From assembly GCF_947502065.1 (NCBI RefSeq), contig NZ_CANMYE010000001.1, positions 186,001-250,000 of the forward strand: DNA of 64,000 nt, in the 5' to 3' direction. The stretch's first letter is position 1, and each line of letters starts with the position of its first letter. This DNA is from an uncultured Pseudoteredinibacter sp. GTDB taxonomy: Bacteria; Pseudomonadota; Gammaproteobacteria; Pseudomonadales; Cellvibrionaceae. The notes under the pieces are model-generated. The model saw only the letters and a list, made by a program, of their open reading frames with translations. It did not search any database and was not told the DNA's origin. A program made the position numbers and the translations under genes. Shown one piece after another: positions 1-8,447 of this stretch.

Positions 1-1
1 A

Positions 2-1219
2 TTCTTCTATGCCGTACTAGGTGGCATGAAAGGTATTACTTATACCCAGGTAGCCCAGTACTGCGTATTGATTTTCGCCTACACCGTACCGGCAATTTTC
101 ATCTCTATGTTGATGACTGGTAACCCCATTCCTCAGCTAGGTTTTGGTGATAAAGAAGCGGGCACCGAAGTGTTTATCCTAGACAAGCTAGATGGGCTCT
201 CGCGAGAACTCGGCTTTACGGAATACACCAGCGGGAATAAATCGACCATCGATGTATTCTTTATTACAGCTGCGCTGATGGTAGGTACTGCAGGTCTTCC
301 TCACGTAATCGTACGTTTCTTCACCGTGCCTAAAGTCCGTGATGCGCGCAAGTCTGCCGGTTGGGCACTATTGTTCATCGCTTTCTTGTACACCACCGCT
401 CCTGCTGTAGCGACTTTTGCTCGCGTAAATATGGTGAACACCATTAACGGCCCTGAAGCTCATGGTACCGAATACGCCAAAGCGCCAAGCTGGATCAAAA
501 ACTGGGAAAAAACCGGTTTGATCAGCTGGGAAGATAAGAATGGCGACGGCAAGATGTTCTACTCGGGTGATGAGCGCAACGAAATGAAAGTTGACCGTGA
601 CATCATCGTATTAGCTAACCCAGAGATTGCTGACCTACCTGCATGGGTAATTGCACTGGTAGCTGCCGGTGGTATTGCCGCGGCACTATCGACTTCAGCA
701 GGCTTGCTCTTGGTAATCTCGACGTCGATATCCCACGATTTACTCAAACGGGATTTGGCGCCAGATATCAGTGATAAGAAAGAGCTTATGTTTGCTCGAA
801 TAGCCGCCGCCACAGCGATTGTCTTCTCAGGGTTACTGGGGATCTATCCGCCTGGATTTGTGGCCCAGGTAGTAGCCTTCGCCTTCGGCCTGGCCGCAGC
901 CTCCTTCTTCCCTGCCATCATCTTGGGTATCTTCACCAAGTCGATGAACAAAGAAGGTGCGATCGCCGGTATGGTTACAGGTGTGCTGTTTACTACCGCT
1001 TATATTGTTTACTTTAAGTTTGTCGATCCTTCTGCCAACAATGCCGAGCACTGGTGGTTTGGTGTGTCTCCAGAAGGTATTGGTACGCTAGGTATGATGT
1101 TGAACTTTGTGGTATCCATCGTGGTTAGCCGCATGACCCCATCTACCCCAATTGAAGTACAAGAGTTGGTTGAGAGTATTCGCTTCCCGAAAGGTTCTGG
1201 CGCCGCTCACGACCACTAA
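2..1219 (+). CDS. Sodium:solute symporter family protein, C-terminal part (5' truncated by window edge)
   Basis: The reading frame is open from base 2, so the true start lies upstream; the first internal ATG at 26 is not a convincing start because eight coding residues (FFYAVLGG) precede it. About 400 residues are visible, with several hydrophobic helices. The order matches the C-terminal half of Na+/solute symporters of the ActP-like VC_2705 subfamily, which import small organic acids through the inner membrane. A hydrophilic loop contains an EF-hand-like DKNGDGK stretch (around 515-560 bp), which I read as an exposed, possibly cation-binding loop. The gene is followed by a hairpin terminator and then by a DUF294/CBS protein and a DnaQ-type exonuclease. 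These commonly neighbour this symporter and are thought to regulate it. The substrate cannot be told from sequence. Confidence 0.88.
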   Translation, partial: FFYAVLGGMKGITYTQVAQYCVLIFAYTVPAIFISMLMTGNPIPQLGFGDKEAGTEVFILDKLDGLSRELGFTEYTSGNKSTIDVFFITAALMVGTAGLPHVIVRFFTVPKVRDARKSAGWALLFIAFLYTTAPAVATFARVNMVNTINGPEAHGTEYAKAPSWIKNWEKTGLISWEDKNGDGKMFYSGDERNEMKVDRDIIVLANPEIADLPAWVIALVAAGGIAAALSTSAGLLLVISTSISHDLLKRDLAPDISDKKELMFARIAAATAIVFSGLLGIYPPGFVAQVVAFAFGLAAASFFPAIILGIFTKSMNKEGAIAGMVTGVLFTTAYIVYFKFVDPSANNAEHWWFGVSPEGIGTLGMMLNFVVSIVVSRMTPSTPIEVQELVESIRFPKGSGAAHDH

Positions 1220-1236
1220 GTACTACTAAATACCAA

Positions 1237-1265
1237 GCCCGGCTGAATGGCCGGGCAATTTTTTA
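1237..1265 (+). terminator. Rho-independent terminator after the symporter gene
   Basis: A seven-pair GC-rich stem (1237-1243 with 1250-1256) is followed by AATTTTTT. It lies 18 bases after the symporter stop, so the downstream DUF294 gene probably has its own promoter or is reached by read-through. Confidence 0.8.
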
Positions 1266-1416
1266 ATCTCTTTTGAGGTATCGCAAGACAGAAAACTCTT
1301 CATCAGTCACAATCTGTTTTGCGAATGTACGGTTCCCAACCGCACTTTGGCAGCTTACTCTTCCCCCAAACCGACTAGAGTAAGTTGCTTTTTTTGTTTA
1401 TGGGCAAGGAGTGGAT

Positions 1417-3291
1417 ATGAGCGAAGAGAGTTCAATTGAAGTTCAAGAGATTGAACAGTTCTTATTGGAGTGTGTGCCCTTTGATCATCTAGAAGAGCCC
1501 CTTTTACTGCGGGCGGCCAATTCCGTCAAAATTGCCTACCACCGTCAAGGTACAGCGCCAGATCTCTTTCAAGAAGAAAATCCCAAGCTTTTTATTGTTC
1601 GCAGTGGTGCCTTCGAAATTCGCGACCAGAATAATGAGCTGGTTGATCAGGTTGACGTTGGTGGTTATTTCGGATTTCCATCACTGTTAACCGGTCATAA
1701 AGTCACCAACCACTGCGTAGTGTTGGAAGATGGTTTGCTGTATCAAATCGATGAGGCCACCTTTCAAAGTCTGCGGCGTGAGAATAGAATTTTTGATCGC
1801 TTTTTCAATCAGGCTCATGCCAAGCGATTAAGGCAGGCGGTACGCTTTAAAGAACGAAACTCCCAACTTACCGAAACAGTGGCCGATGTTATTAGCCGGT
1901 CGCCCATTACCATCGCCATAGATGCGGCGGTAAGAGAGGCCGCCCAGAAAATGACTGAAGATAGAGTATCTAGCTTATTGGTGGTTGGCGATACGGGCTT
2001 AAGTGGCGTATTAACTGATAGGGATTTACGCTCTAGAGTCGTGGCTGCTGGCCTAGACTATGGTGCGGCAGTTGCTGAGGTTATGACAACGGAACCTATT
2101 ACCGTCGCGCACGATGCCATGCTGTTCGAAGCGTTGATGATCATGTCTACCCATAACATTCATCACTTGCCAGTAGTTGACCAAAATGCTGAAGGTAAAG
2201 AGCAAATCAAAGGTATTCTTACCGCTACCGATGTGATTAAGCACCAGCGCTCTGAACCTGTCTATTTAATTGGTGAAGCCAGTCGCGTCAAAGATCGTGC
2301 GGGCTTAGTACAAATTGCTAAAGATATTCCCACGCTATTACGTAATATGATTGCCCGTGATGCTCGTGCTGAAGAAGTTGGGCGAGTCGTCACTACTGTA
2401 ACCGATGCTATAACTCGACAATTAATTCATCAAGCTATTGCAGAGTATGGCGAGCCACCGGTGCCGTTTGCTTGGCTGGCATTTGGCTCCCAAGGGCGAC
2501 AAGAACAATCGGCCAAATCTGATCAGGATAATGGTTTACTGTTGTCTAACAAAGTACAGCCAGAGCATGACGCGTACTTCAAATCCCTCGCCAGTTATGT
2601 TTGCGATGGCTTAAACGAATGTGGTTATGTGTATTGTCCAGGCGATATTATGGCCACCACAGACCGTTGGCGTCAGCCTTTGAATAAATGGCGTGAGTGC
2701 TTCTTTCGCTGGATTGATCAGCCATCTCCTAAGGCCTTAATGCACTCCAGTATTTTCTTTGATATGCGAATGATTTATGGCGATGAGCCTTTATTTGAAA
2801 ATTTGCAAGATTCCGTGCTTAAACGCTGCCAAGGAAATAGCATATTTCTAGCTAGTCTTACTCATAATGCTTTGCAGCTTACTCCACCGTTGAGTTTCTT
2901 TAAGAAGTTTGTACTTACTCGTGATGGAGAGCATAAAAACACCTTCGATATGAAATTGCGCGGCGTAATGCCGGTAACGGATATTGCCCGCATTTATGCG
3001 TTGGCCACTGGCTGCAAAGAGGTCAATACCTTAAAGCGCCTGCAACAAATCTCACAGGGTAAGATGTTAGCCCTAAAAGATGCCCGTGATCTTTGCGATG
3101 CCTATGAGTTTATTTCACATTTACGCCTAGAACACCAAGGGCGTAAAATGGCCGCTGGAGAAAAACCTGATAATTATCTACGCCCAGAAGATGTTTCTAG
3201 TTTATCAAGACATCAGCTGAAAGATGCTTTTGATGTGGTGAGTCGAAGCCAGTCGGGTCTTAAGCTCAAGTTTACTCGAGGTATGATGTAA
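1417..3291 (+). CDS. CNMP/CBS/DUF294 nucleotidyltransferase-like regulatory protein
   Basis: A cytosolic protein of about 624 residues. From N to C it has a cyclic-nucleotide-binding-like beta-roll (residues about 20-140), two CBS repeats (about 155-280), a DUF294 nucleotidyltransferase-like domain with GSQGRQEQ followed by SDQDN (about 355-375), and an alpha-helical DUF294 C-terminal domain (about 480-610). The nucleotidyltransferase core keeps the G-S and D-x-D metal-binding pattern, so catalytic uridylyl- or adenylyl-transfer is possible, although the family's target is not firmly known. A GTG at 1411 is in frame, but AAGGAG at 1406-1411 is well spaced for the ATG at 1417, so I choose that. 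The stop overlaps the next start by one base (TAATG), which points to translational coupling with the exonuclease. Confidence 0.88.
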   Translation: MSEESSIEVQEIEQFLLECVPFDHLEEPLLLRAANSVKIAYHRQGTAPDLFQEENPKLFIVRSGAFEIRDQNNELVDQVDVGGYFGFPSLLTGHKVTNHCVVLEDGLLYQIDEATFQSLRRENRIFDRFFNQAHAKRLRQAVRFKERNSQLTETVADVISRSPITIAIDAAVREAAQKMTEDRVSSLLVVGDTGLSGVLTDRDLRSRVVAAGLDYGAAVAEVMTTEPITVAHDAMLFEALMIMSTHNIHHLPVVDQNAEGKEQIKGILTATDVIKHQRSEPVYLIGEASRVKDRAGLVQIAKDIPTLLRNMIARDARAEEVGRVVTTVTDAITRQLIHQAIAEYGEPPVPFAWLAFGSQGRQEQSAKSDQDNGLLLSNKVQPEHDAYFKSLASYVCDGLNECGYVYCPGDIMATTDRWRQPLNKWRECFFRWIDQPSPKALMHSSIFFDMRMIYGDEPLFENLQDSVLKRCQGNSIFLASLTHNALQLTPPLSFFKKFVLTRDGEHKNTFDMKLRGVMPVTDIARIYALATGCKEVNTLKRLQQISQGKMLALKDARDLCDAYEFISHLRLEHQGRKMAAGEKPDNYLRPEDVSSLSRHQLKDAFDVVSRSQSGLKLKFTRGMM

Positions 3292-3929
3292 TGTTGCAGT
3301 GGCTCAACAAATTATCTTTAGGGCGCGGCCAGGAAGATTGGTTTGTTGATGCCCTGAATAAAGATTTTCGTCAACTTGAATTTCTCGCCTTGGATCTAGA
3401 ATTAACCTCTTTAGACCCTCAGGAAGGAGATATCCTAAGTATTGGCTATGTACCCATCATCGAGGGTTTTATCTGCCCTGGTGAAGGACGTCATTGTTTA
3501 ATCAGTGAGCATTCTGGGGTGGGTGATAGCGCGATTATCCATGGTATTCGCGATTGTGATACTGATGGTGGCCATACCATGGAAGACGCCTTGTCGCGCT
3601 TAGATCAAGCGCGACAAGGGAAAGTGCTGCTGTTGCATCACGCGGGTTTGGATTTAGCTTTTCTCGCGAAACATCAGAGTGAGTACAGCAAACTGCTGGC
3701 GGCAGATACCATGCAGATTGAATTTCAACGGCGCACCCGTCAAGGCCAGCCCGTGGCGAATTCGCTGCGCTTAAATCAATGTCGTGATCGTTATAACCTT
3801 CCTGCTTACAAGGCCCATAATGCACTAACAGATGCCTTGGCGACAGCAGAGCTGTTCCTTGCCCAAATGAGTTATATGGGCGGGCAGGACGCGATAAGTT
3901 TGGCAGAGATAATTCGCTTGAGCCGATAA
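3291..3929 (+). CDS. 3'-5' exonuclease, DnaQ/DEDDh superfamily
   Basis: A 212-residue protein with the DEDDh exonuclease motifs: Exo I as DLELTSLD (about residue 35), an Exo II region around HHAGLDLAF, and Exo III as HNALTDALATAEL with the His and Asp in place. It should remove 3'-terminal nucleotides from DNA or RNA using two metal ions. It is much shorter than a polymerase III epsilon subunit with its C-terminal tail and is not paired with rnhA, so it is probably not the replicative proofreading subunit. Its ATG overlaps the stop of the DUF294 gene. That pairing beside symporters is recurrent, but its functional meaning is unclear. Confidence 0.88.
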   Translation: MLQWLNKLSLGRGQEDWFVDALNKDFRQLEFLALDLELTSLDPQEGDILSIGYVPIIEGFICPGEGRHCLISEHSGVGDSAIIHGIRDCDTDGGHTMEDALSRLDQARQGKVLLLHHAGLDLAFLAKHQSEYSKLLAADTMQIEFQRRTRQGQPVANSLRLNQCRDRYNLPAYKAHNALTDALATAELFLAQMSYMGGQDAISLAEIIRLSR

Positions 3930-3944
3930 ACTCACAATTAAGGT

Positions 3945-4319
3945 TTAGGAGTGTTTCTCGAGTGAGTGCTGCGCTTTGCTGATATCGAGCAAATCTATGG
4001 CTTCTATCATTTCACACTCATCTCTAACCATCTCGCCAATCTCGCTGGGATATAAGCGACAATCTTCTGGGCGATTTAGGTAAATATCACATAGGTATTG
4101 TGTGGCCGAGCCAGTTACTGATTTTGTCTGCAATCGTAAAAAAGGGCACTTGTGCAACTTTGCCCCTGTATCTGGGTCGTGCCATATTTTGCCGTTTCTC
4201 ACATATCGGTAAATCTCAGGGTTGAAAATCTCCCAGAGCGCAATCTCTTCATCATTGGTAGCCAAGTTTTGGCCGCCATATTTTAAACAGCATTTGCCAC
4301 ACTGATTACAATCTTTCAC
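3945..4319 (-). CDS. YkgJ-family cysteine cluster protein
   Basis: A 124-residue protein that opens with C4-x2-C7-x2-C10-C11, followed by further cysteines in KCPFL and YLCDIYLNRPEDC. This is the signature of YkgJ/CxxCxxCC proteins, which probably bind zinc or an Fe-S cluster. The family has no settled biochemical role. The start is GTG at 4319, because no other in-frame start precedes the cysteine cluster. It converges with the exonuclease gene, 15 bases apart. Confidence 0.82.
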   Translation of the reverse strand: MKDCNQCGKCCLKYGGQNLATNDEEIALWEIFNPEIYRYVRNGKIWHDPDTGAKLHKCPFLRLQTKSVTGSATQYLCDIYLNRPEDCRLYPSEIGEMVRDECEMIEAIDLLDISKAQHSLEKHS

Positions 4320-4414
4320 AGTTGCTTAACTATGAATTGATGTTCGTTTATTCCTAAATGAATTTTCATGTCTATCCATTTTTATGGCTTTAAAAAGCAA
4401 AAGCTGCTCTACAC

Positions 4415-5269
4415 CTAGCGCTCGATGAGTCGAATACCATCGCTTTCAATAGTGATGATGCGGTTTTTATACAGCTTTCCGATGGCCATTTTATACACTC
4501 GTTTACTAACACCAAACTCGGCTTCTATGAGATCGGCAGGGCTTTTGTCAGCAAGGGCGATATAGCCTCCAGCACTTTGCAAGCGTTCAAGTATTTGATC
4601 CGATAGGCCGCCGACTTTCTTATAGCCAGGCTGCTCGAGTGAAATATCCAGTCGCTTATCGTCTCGCAGTTGCCGAATATATCCATCAACACGCTGCCCA
4701 ATTTTTAGTGGCTGACGTATATTATCTTTGTGTATTAGCCCCCAATACTGGTGATCGACAATCACTTTTTGACCAAGCTCACTTCGATTTGCAATAGTTA
4801 AACGAACCTTTTCGCCAAGTTTATAATCACTGCTAAAGTCCTTTATGTGGCGATCGAGAAGAGTTGTGGCTGTAAGTCGATCCTCATTGTCGAGATAGAC
4901 ATAGATTAGAATATGTTGTCCCGCGACGACTTTATTGCTTTGATTCGAATATGGCAGAAATAAGTCCTTACTCAAACCCCAATCTAGGAAGGCACCTGTA
5001 CTGTTTACATCGAGAACTTTCAAATTAGCGACTTGGTGGAGTTGAACTTTTGGGCGTTGGGTAGTTGCTATGACTCTATCTTCGGAATCTCGATAAATGA
5101 AAACTCGAATTGAGTCGTTGATTTCAATATCTTTTGGTACTTGCCGGCCAGGTAATAGTATATTCCCCAGTTTGCCTCCATCGAGCAGCGCACCGGCAGG
5201 GTGAAAGTCGACGACGTTTAAATGCGCATAGCGACCCATCTTGGGCGTTTTCATAGTGTAGTAATTCAA
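4415..5269 (-). CDS. CvfB/YitL-like S1-domain RNA-binding protein
   Basis: A 284-residue protein with several consecutive S1-like OB folds, as in CvfB (YitL): three beta-rich modules with LLDGG, GAFLDWG and SELGQKVIVDHQYWGLIH, then a C-terminal winged-helix domain (about residues 225-284, AEFGVSKRVYKMAIGKLY). CvfB proteins bind RNA and affect expression of virulence or stress genes in firmicutes; the role in gammaproteobacteria is less studied. Start choice is open: TTG at 5269 has a GGAAG-type Shine-Dalgarno upstream, while ATG at 5254 has none that I can see, so I keep the TTG. The upstream region is a long gene-free stretch. Confidence 0.85.
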   Translation of the reverse strand: MNYYTMKTPKMGRYAHLNVVDFHPAGALLDGGKLGNILLPGRQVPKDIEINDSIRVFIYRDSEDRVIATTQRPKVQLHQVANLKVLDVNSTGAFLDWGLSKDLFLPYSNQSNKVVAGQHILIYVYLDNEDRLTATTLLDRHIKDFSSDYKLGEKVRLTIANRSELGQKVIVDHQYWGLIHKDNIRQPLKIGQRVDGYIRQLRDDKRLDISLEQPGYKKVGGLSDQILERLQSAGGYIALADKSPADLIEAEFGVSKRVYKMAIGKLYKNRIITIESDGIRLIER

Positions 5270-5801
5270 GAGTTCTTCCGTCCTTATAGGGTGCTGATTG
5301 CAGTATCAGCCCGGGCATTGTATGTCGCCACTGTAAAAATCAAAGCTAATGTTAACCTTCGTGATGTGACGTAGGTAAATTCGAGTACTTATTTAATCGG
5401 TGTCATTTGATGGTCTATTGAGCGTCAGTTAACTGACTCTAAAAAACAAGGACTAGTAAATACGGACTTTATTGTTTAGCACGTGAGAGTAATAAACCGC
5501 TATCGTTTAAGCCTCCAGGCAAGCGACTACTCGGTTGTGACGGTTTATTGCATTGCCAAGCGTATTGCTTTGAATTTGGCTTTTGAAGGCGAAATCTTTC
5601 AATAAGCACATAACTTGGACGTCACTTATAAACTAGGCGGCGCTATTTTAGCAGTTTTAGCCGAAATGTCCCATGGGGCGCTAAATGAGTGCTACGCCGC
5701 TAAAACTCGGATAGATAATAGGGGGGATCCAGAAGGTCGATCAGTTTGTTTTCTAAAGAACGACTTGGCCTTGCTTAATAAGCAGAGGTGGACAGTAGAA
5801 C
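5270..5801. other. Gene-poor stretch with one long inverted repeat
   Basis: About 530 bases without a convincing gene. A 72-codon frame (5615-5833, +) starts at TTG, resembles nothing I know and runs into the terminator of the opposite gene, so I do not call it. The region contains a 9-bp inverted repeat, AATAAACCG (5491-5499) and CGGTTTATT (5541-5549), enclosing a small GCCT-cc-AGGC hairpin. That could be a structured RNA or a relic of a small mobile element. No transposase fragment is visible. Confidence 0.4.
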
Positions 5802-5829
5802 AAAAAAAGCGCCCCAATAGGCGCTCTTT
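5802..5829 (-). terminator. Terminator downstream of the yccF-like gene
   Basis: AGCGCC (5808-5813) pairs with GGCGCT (5820-5825), and an A run at 5802-5808 becomes the U tract on the minus strand. It sits about 20 bases beyond the YccF stop. Confidence 0.75.
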
Positions 5830-5849
5830 GTAGAGAAAGTACGAATAAG

Positions 5850-6311
5850 TTAAGACCGCATGGCGTCAACTTTGGCCGCTGCATTTTTCGCTTTAGCGGC
5901 TGCTGCTACTTCATAGCTCACGACGGACTTTCCAATCGGCGCCAATGAAATGCCAGCAAACTTAATATGCTGAATGGCGAATGGGATACCGATGATGGTC
6001 ACGGCATAACAGATTGCTACACACACATGGGCAATAGCTAACCAAATACCGGCTAGGAAAAACCAAATGATATTACCGATAGTGCCAAAGGGGCTGGTAC
6101 CAATATCATCCCGCCCGTTGAGTTCCTCGCGATCGATGGCATCACTACCAAATGGCCAGAAGCTGAATAGAGCAATATTGAAACATGCACGTCCCCAAGG
6201 GATACCGATAATGGAAATAAAGCATATTAGGCTGATAAACATCCACACTAGACCGGCCACGATACCGCCGCCTAGCAATAGCCATAAAATATTGAGCACT
6301 AAACGTAACAT
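5850..6311 (-). CDS. YccF domain-containing inner membrane protein
   Basis: A 153-residue membrane protein with two copies of the YccF (DUF307) module. The first contains IGIPWGRACFNIA and FWPFG (about residues 35-55); the second contains TIIGIPFAIQHIK (about 105-120). Hydrophobic segments flank both. The family is an inner-membrane protein of unknown function. A GAGGAG Shine-Dalgarno lies just before the ATG. The C-terminus is an Ala/Lys-rich cytosolic tail. It stands alone with its own terminator. Confidence 0.88.
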   Translation of the reverse strand: MLRLVLNILWLLLGGGIVAGLVWMFISLICFISIIGIPWGRACFNIALFSFWPFGSDAIDREELNGRDDIGTSPFGTIGNIIWFFLAGIWLAIAHVCVAICYAVTIIGIPFAIQHIKFAGISLAPIGKSVVSYEVAAAAKAKNAAAKVDAMRS

Positions 6312-6419
6312 TGCTTCTCCTCGCTGATTGTCTTACTGCGTTAGACGTCATTATCTAAGACTTAGAGGCGAAGGTTAACGTTTCTTGATAAAAATGGCGA
6401 ATAGTAGCCCTATTGCTTG

Positions 6420-6932
6420 TTAAACCAACAAATAACCCTCATGGCGTAGTAGCCATTCTTTCATAGCTAACCCCCCGGCGAAGCCGGTTAGTGTGCCATT
6501 GCTGCCAATGACTCGGTGGCAAGGCACAATAATAGGTAGCGGGTTGCGCCCATTAGCTGCCCCAACGGCGCGCATGGCTTTGGGCTTGTTTATCGCCTGG
6601 GCAATATCGCCATAGCTTCGACACTCTCCAAATGGAATGGCCTTTAGTTGCTGCCAAACCTGTTCTTGGAAGTCCGTTCCCTTAACGCTCAAGTTAAGTT
6701 GAAATTCTTTGCGTTTACCAGCGAAGTATTCCAGTAATTGCTTTTTTGCCAATCGGCTGTGTTCATTGCCTTGTTCAATTACTCCCTTTTCAGGTGCATA
6801 GAGAAGGGCACAGATACCATCAGCTCGAGCGCATATCTGTAAGCAGCCCACAGGGGTTTCAATAAATTCTCGAAATGGATATCGGCTACTATCGATATTG
6901 GAATTGCTGTGGATTTTGCAGCTGTTATTCAT
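6420..6932 (-). CDS. ogt: Methylated-DNA--protein-cysteine S-methyltransferase (Ogt-like)
   Basis: A 170-residue suicide DNA repair protein that moves a methyl group from O6-methylguanine to its own cysteine. The active-site motif IVPCHRVI places the acceptor at Cys138. The helix-turn-helix DNA-binding part ([10 protein letters not shown], then [11 protein letters not shown] with the Arg finger region) precedes it, and the C-terminal [13 protein letters not shown] is typical. Length fits Ogt/AdaB. It starts 10 bases after the stop of the upstream ada/alkA-like gene with a GAGG ribosome site, so the two are very likely one alkylation-repair operon. Confidence 0.93.
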   Translation of the reverse strand: MNNSCKIHSNSNIDSSRYPFREFIETPVGCLQICARADGICALLYAPEKGVIEQGNEHSRLAKKQLLEYFAGKRKEFQLNLSVKGTDFQEQVWQQLKAIPFGECRSYGDIAQAINKPKAMRAVGAANGRNPLPIIVPCHRVIGSNGTLTGFAGGLAMKEWLLRHEGYLLV

Positions 6933-6942
6933 AACGACCTCT

Positions 6943-8337
6943 TTAAGAAAGTTGTTCCCAGAGTTGTAGGGTTAAGTAGCTACGCCATGGCCCCGCTAAA
7001 TGGCTATCGATATCGATGCTATACTTATCCAGCGCTTTTTTTACACCTAAGTCACCATCGAGCAGTATATCGGGCTGGCTGCTTCCCCGCAGTGCGGCAT
7101 AGTTAATGGTCCATGGCCCAATGCCTTTAATATTGGCCCATTCTTCAGCGTTAAGCTGCCAGGGGAGTCGGCCTTGGTAATAGTGAGCGAAGTTCCGTAA
7201 GCATTGTTTGCGAGCCCCAGGCATTTTAAAAATGTCGAAATCTTGCTGAGCCAAAGTACTTGCTTGAGGAAAGTACACTTGTCCATTTTGATAATCTCCG
7301 TAATGCTGCAAGAGATTTTCCATATGTTGTTTCGCGGCGCCAACGGATATTTGTTGTCCTAATATGGCCCGGATGCCTGCTTCAAAACAGTCCCAGGTTC
7401 CCGGTAAGCGCAAGCCTTCACAGAGCTGTAACTTTGGCGCTGCTTTTTGTAAGTGTTGTTCGATAAGAAGACTGTTCGCATCCAGGTCCAGAAGTCTTTT
7501 GATATTAGCAATGACAGCGCGTAAGTCTTCTAGACGATCAATCTCAAGTTTCAATAAAAAGCCGTTTTTATCCGGTAAATGTTGCGCGGTAAATTTCCCA
7601 TAGCTCAAATGCTCTTGGCTTTGCCAACTAAAGCTTCGGCCATAGCTATCGTCACTGAGCCATTCTAAACCTGCCAAATAGCGCTTACTTAAAAAGTTGT
7701 GCAATTGCTGCCAGTTATAAGGTGGTCGATAGTATAGGGGTAACTCGATGAGGTTTTCGGTACTTGTTTTTAAAGCTTTTTTACGTAATGCTGAAGGCGT
7801 TTGGCTGGCGTACTTTTTAAAAATATCGTTGAACTGACGAACACTTCCAAAACCGCTGGCGAGCGCGATTTCGGTGATACTGAGTTGGCTGTTCTGCAGG
7901 AGTTGTTTGGCAAAGTCGCAGCGCTTTAGCTGAGCATAGTGTTGGGGAGATAGGCCGATATGCTCCTGGAATAATTTGCGCAAATATCTATCACTGACAC
8001 CAAGACGTTCAGCGAGTTCAGGCATCGATTGCTCATCCAATACACCGTCATCAATCATGCCCATTGCTCGAGTGACACTACTATGAGTACCACGCCATGC
8101 AGCCGATCCGGGGCTGGCATCAGGACGACAGCGGTAACAGGGACGATAGCCTTCTGCCTGGGCTTGCCAGGCGTGCTCGTAGTAATCGACGTTTTTCTCT
8201 TTCGCTGCCGGCGCCGGGCAGATAGGGCGACAGTATATGCCTGTTGTCTTAACGGCAACGAAGAATAAACCGTCAAAGCGGGCGTCGCGGCTGAGTCGAG
8301 CCTGATGAAATTGTTCGATATTGAGCGTTCGGCTCAT
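6943..8337 (-). CDS. alkA: Ada-AlkA fusion: regulatory methylphosphotriester acceptor plus 3-methyladenine DNA glycosylase
   Basis: 464 residues in three parts. The N-terminal Ada zinc domain has Cys36, Cys40, Cys67 and Cys70 as the Cys4 site (YCRPIC and CYRC); one of these would take the methyl group from phosphotriesters. An AraC-type helix-turn-helix follows (about 85-190, [19 protein letters not shown] and [14 protein letters not shown]). The last part is AlkA: an N-terminal domain (about 195-300), then the helix-hairpin-helix [14 protein letters not shown] and [11 protein letters not shown] carrying the candidate catalytic Asp. The protein should sense methylation damage, activate transcription and excise 3-alkylated purines. 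The O6-methylguanine activity is supplied by the adjacent ogt gene rather than fused as in E. coli Ada. Confidence 0.92.
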   Translation of the reverse strand: MSRTLNIEQFHQARLSRDARFDGLFFVAVKTTGIYCRPICPAPAAKEKNVDYYEHAWQAQAEGYRPCYRCRPDASPGSAAWRGTHSSVTRAMGMIDDGVLDEQSMPELAERLGVSDRYLRKLFQEHIGLSPQHYAQLKRCDFAKQLLQNSQLSITEIALASGFGSVRQFNDIFKKYASQTPSALRKKALKTSTENLIELPLYYRPPYNWQQLHNFLSKRYLAGLEWLSDDSYGRSFSWQSQEHLSYGKFTAQHLPDKNGFLLKLEIDRLEDLRAVIANIKRLLDLDANSLLIEQHLQKAAPKLQLCEGLRLPGTWDCFEAGIRAILGQQISVGAAKQHMENLLQHYGDYQNGQVYFPQASTLAQQDFDIFKMPGARKQCLRNFAHYYQGRLPWQLNAEEWANIKGIGPWTINYAALRGSSQPDILLDGDLGVKKALDKYSIDIDSHLAGPWRSYLTLQLWEQLS

Positions 8338-8447
8338 GATGTTTCTCGCTAGTGATTTCGTCTATTGTAGCGTGAATATCGCTGTTGACTAGCGGGTTTC
8401 GGAACTGAACCATTTAAGGTGCTGGTCGGTGATTGATAGCTTATTGC

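Noticed and set aside
5615..5833. 72-codon frame in the gene-free spacer
   Set aside because: TTG start, no ribosome site, no recognisable protein, and it runs through the terminator of the opposite gene.
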